Shown in pieces: positions 12,970-14,812 of a stretch of 14,812 nt of DNA; position 1 is the first letter of the stretch, and each line of letters begins with the position of its first letter. The position numbers and the translations under genes are program-made. The stretch covers positions 1 through 14,812 of the forward strand of contig JAHHTR010000046.1 of the NCBI GenBank assembly GCA_020024515.1, in the 5' to 3' direction. Under the pieces are notes generated by a model. It was not told where the DNA came from. It worked only from the letters and a program-made list of their open reading frames with translations, and did no database searches. Origin of the DNA: Angelakisella sp. (GTDB lineage Bacteria; Bacillota; Clostridia; Oscillospirales; Ruminococcaceae).

Positions 12970-13019
12970 GCCATTGAAAATATATAAGTATATAAGTCGT
13001 TGATTCATCAAAATTATCA

Positions 13020-13062
13020 AGAATAATTATATTAAAATAATACATTTTAATATAATTATTCT
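13020..13062. repeat. 18-bp perfect inverted repeat in the rny-nrdR gap
   Basis: AGAATAATTATATTAAAA (13020-13037) and its exact complement (13045-13062) enclose a seven-base loop TAATACA. On the minus strand, which is the transcribed direction of both neighbours, TTGATAATTTTG follows, with only a short T run. It may be a second terminator after rny, an mRNA 3'-end stabiliser or a mobile palindrome. Confidence 0.75.
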
Positions 13063-13070
13063 ATAAACTA

Positions 13071-13116
13071 AATGCGTCAACCATCTATATGTAAATATAT
13101 AAGTAGTTGGCGCATT
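13071..13116 (-). terminator. Terminator-like hairpin after rny
   Basis: AATGCGTCAAC (13071-13081) pairs with GTTGGCGCATT (13106-13116), eleven pairs with one G-T. A second stem, TATAT/ATATA (13086-13090 with 13097-13101), lies inside. In minus-strand RNA it starts about a dozen bases after the rny stop and is followed by UUUAGUUUAU, a weak U-rich tail. Together with the next hairpin it probably ends the rny transcript. Confidence 0.55.
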
Positions 13117-13127
13117 ATAATATTTAA

Positions 13128-14678
13128 TTATTTAGCATATTCAATCGCACGAGTTTCACGAATAACATTTACTTTTATTTGTCCTGGATATTCCATTTCA
13201 CTCTCAATGCGTTTTGCAATATCTCGTGCTGTAATTACCATTTGTTCATCATTCAGAACATCAGGTTTTAGCATAATTCTAACTTCTCTACCTGCTTGTA
13301 TAGCAAAGCATTTCTCTACACCCTTGAATGAATTTGCTATTTCTTCAAGTTTTTCAAGACGTTTGATATAGTTTTCTAAGTTTTCACGTCTTGCACCGGG
13401 TCTTGCGGCAGAAACCGCATCGGCAGCCTGTACCAAAAGTGCAACAATAGATTTTGCCTCTACATCACCGTGGTGAGCTTGTATTGCATGAATAACATCA
13501 GGATTTTCTTTATATTTTTTAGCAAGATCAACACCAATATCAACGTGTGAACCTTCAATTTCGTGAGTCAGTGCCTTCCCTATATCGTGCAGTAAACCTG
13601 CTCTCTTTGCAAGTGTAGGATCAAGTCCAAGTTCAGATGCCATAATACCTGCAATTTGTGCAACCTCTATTGAGTGGTTAAGTACATTTTGACCATAGCT
13701 TGTTCTGTAACGCATACGCCCAAGCAAACGCATAAGGTCAGGGTGAACACCATGAATTCCTGTCTCTATTACGGCACGCTCACCATCTACTTTTATCTTA
13801 TGTTCTACTTCACGAGCGGCTTTTTCAACCATTTCTTCTATACGTGCAGGGTGAATACGACCATCTTGTATTAGTTTTTCAAGAGTTATTCTTGCTACTT
13901 CACGTTTAACAGGGTCATGGCTTGAAAGTGTTATTGTTTCAGGTGTATCGTCAATTATCAGGTCAACACCTGTCAATGTTTCAAGTGTACGTATATTTCT
14001 TCCTTCACGACCTATTATTCTTCCTTTCAGTTCATCATTGGGAAGTGGAACAACAGATACTGTAAGCTCTGAGACACTCTCGGCAGCACATCTTTGTATT
14101 GCTTGTGAGATAATCTCACGTGCTTTTTGATCTGCATCATCTTTAAGTCTTTGCTCATATTGTTGAATTTTAACTGCTTTTTCGTGTACCAGTTCATCAT
14201 TAAGAACATTAAGTATATGCTCTTTTGCTTGCTCCTGTGAATATCCGGATATTCTTTCAAGCATTTCAAGTTGACGAGCCATAACGTTATCGGCTTCTTT
14301 TAGTCGTGCATCTGCATCATCAAGTTTGCCTTGCAAAACATCTTCTTTCTTCTCAATGTTTTCGGATTTTCTTTCAAGATTTTCTTCTTTTTGTTGTAGA
14401 CGTCTTTCTTGACGTTGAAGTTCTGTATGTCTTTCTTTTATTTCTTTGTCGGCATCGCTTTTCATCTTAAAAATTTCATCTTTTGCTTCAAGCAGTGCTT
14501 CTTTCTTCTTTGTATTAGCAACCTTTATTGCATCACTTACAACTCTTTTTGCCTCTGCCTCTGCCGAACCCAATTCAGCTTCCGCCACTTTCATTCGGTA
14601 TTTAATGCCAATATAAAAACTCGGTACTGAACCGATTATTAATGAAATTAAAGCACATAATATATATCGCCAATCCAT
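13128..14678 (-). CDS. rny: Ribonuclease Y
   Basis: Membrane-anchored endoribonuclease that starts mRNA decay in Firmicutes. The 516 residues are the normal length. The N-terminal membrane anchor is at about 4-24 (YILCALISLIIGSVPSFYIG). A long Lys/Glu/Gln-rich coiled coil spans about 28-190. The KH domain contains GRIIGREGRNIRTLE and LIIDDTPETI. The HD catalytic domain has NHSIEVAQIAG, the metal-binding AGLLHDIGKAL, and IQAHHGDVEA. The C-terminus ends with the family's YPGQIKVNVIRETRAIEYAK. AGGAGG lies six bases before the ATG, an excellent site. It is transcribed alone or with nrdR. The hairpins in the gap and a strong nrdR promoter suggest mostly separate transcripts. All catalytic motifs are intact. 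Confidence 0.98.
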   Translation of the reverse strand: MDWRYILCALISLIIGSVPSFYIGIKYRMKVAEAELGSAEAEAKRVVSDAIKVANTKKKEALLEAKDEIFKMKSDADKEIKERHTELQRQERRLQQKEENLERKSENIEKKEDVLQGKLDDADARLKEADNVMARQLEMLERISGYSQEQAKEHILNVLNDELVHEKAVKIQQYEQRLKDDADQKAREIISQAIQRCAAESVSELTVSVVPLPNDELKGRIIGREGRNIRTLETLTGVDLIIDDTPETITLSSHDPVKREVARITLEKLIQDGRIHPARIEEMVEKAAREVEHKIKVDGERAVIETGIHGVHPDLMRLLGRMRYRTSYGQNVLNHSIEVAQIAGIMASELGLDPTLAKRAGLLHDIGKALTHEIEGSHVDIGVDLAKKYKENPDVIHAIQAHHGDVEAKSIVALLVQAADAVSAARPGARRENLENYIKRLEKLEEIANSFKGVEKCFAIQAGREVRIMLKPDVLNDEQMVITARDIAKRIESEMEYPGQIKVNVIRETRAIEYAK

Positions 14679-14703
14679 TAGTTACCTCCTAATATTTCTA
14701 TTT

Positions 14704-14730
14704 AGTATATACGGATACAAGAAATGGCAA
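14704..14730 (-). promoter_or_regulatory. Possible promoter of rny
   Basis: On the minus strand TTGCCA (14730-14725) and TATACT (14709-14704) are 15 bases apart. The hexamers are good and the spacer is short. The start would fall near 14697, giving a leader of about 20 bases with the AGGAGG site. The remaining 14731-14812 is A+T-rich with no visible gene. Confidence 0.5.
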
Positions 14731-14812
14731 ACCTAGCCTATTATTATTTTTTTTACAATTATTTTTATATATATTTATCAAAAGTTTAATATTTAAAATT
14801 TATATAAAATTA

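Noticed and set aside
1..14812. CRISPR arrays, tRNA/rRNA genes, insertion sequences, prophage genes
   Set aside because: No regularly spaced repeats, cloverleaf sequences, transposase or phage motifs were seen on either strand.

Overview
The window reads as a low-GC Firmicute of the Clostridia, possibly Lachnospiraceae-like, though the family is inference. Supporting signs are strongly A+T-rich DNA with AGGAGG-type ribosome sites, TTGACA/TATAAT-type sigma-A promoters, a T-box leader, a perfect CIRCE operator, RNase Y, NrdR, a YerC-type TrpR relative and a YjfB motility peptide. It looks like an ordinary chromosomal segment. I see no insertion sequence, prophage, CRISPR array, tRNA or rRNA.

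Layout. A terminator of an off-window gene and a two-hairpin leader (1-160) precede a stand-alone protein resembling the middle domain of acetyl-CoA synthase (178-924). It converges on a minus-strand operon: NhaC-family transporter, cbiA and cobO (4199 down to 992). That operon has a consensus sigma-A promoter and a complete T-box leader (4531-4249), whose best-supported specifier codon is ATG (Met). On the plus strand follow a 57-residue YjfB peptide (4736-4909) with a possible sigma-D promoter, then htpG (5250-7136) under a sigma-A promoter with a CIRCE operator, then cca (7348-8730) behind a 38-bp perfect palindrome, then an EamA-type exporter and a small CoA-binding-fold protein (8878-10146). 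A 22-bp perfect stem separates these from a minus-strand run. Read in transcription order, that run is rny (14678-13128), nrdR (12848-12375), and a yerC / methyltransferase / hslO cluster (12232-10240). The rny-nrdR gap holds two large hairpins.

How the genes work together. CbiA and CobO catalyse corrin a,c-diamide formation and corrinoid adenosylation. Placing them behind an amino-acid-type transporter and a probable Met-sensing T-box suggests one circuit that raises methionine uptake and cobalamin supply, for example for a B12-dependent methionine synthase, when tRNA-Met is uncharged. This is the most interesting system in the window and is partly inference. HtpG and Hsp33 are both stress chaperones but lie in separate transcription units. 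Cca, RNase Y and NrdR are housekeeping tRNA-repair, mRNA-decay and nucleotide-reductase functions.
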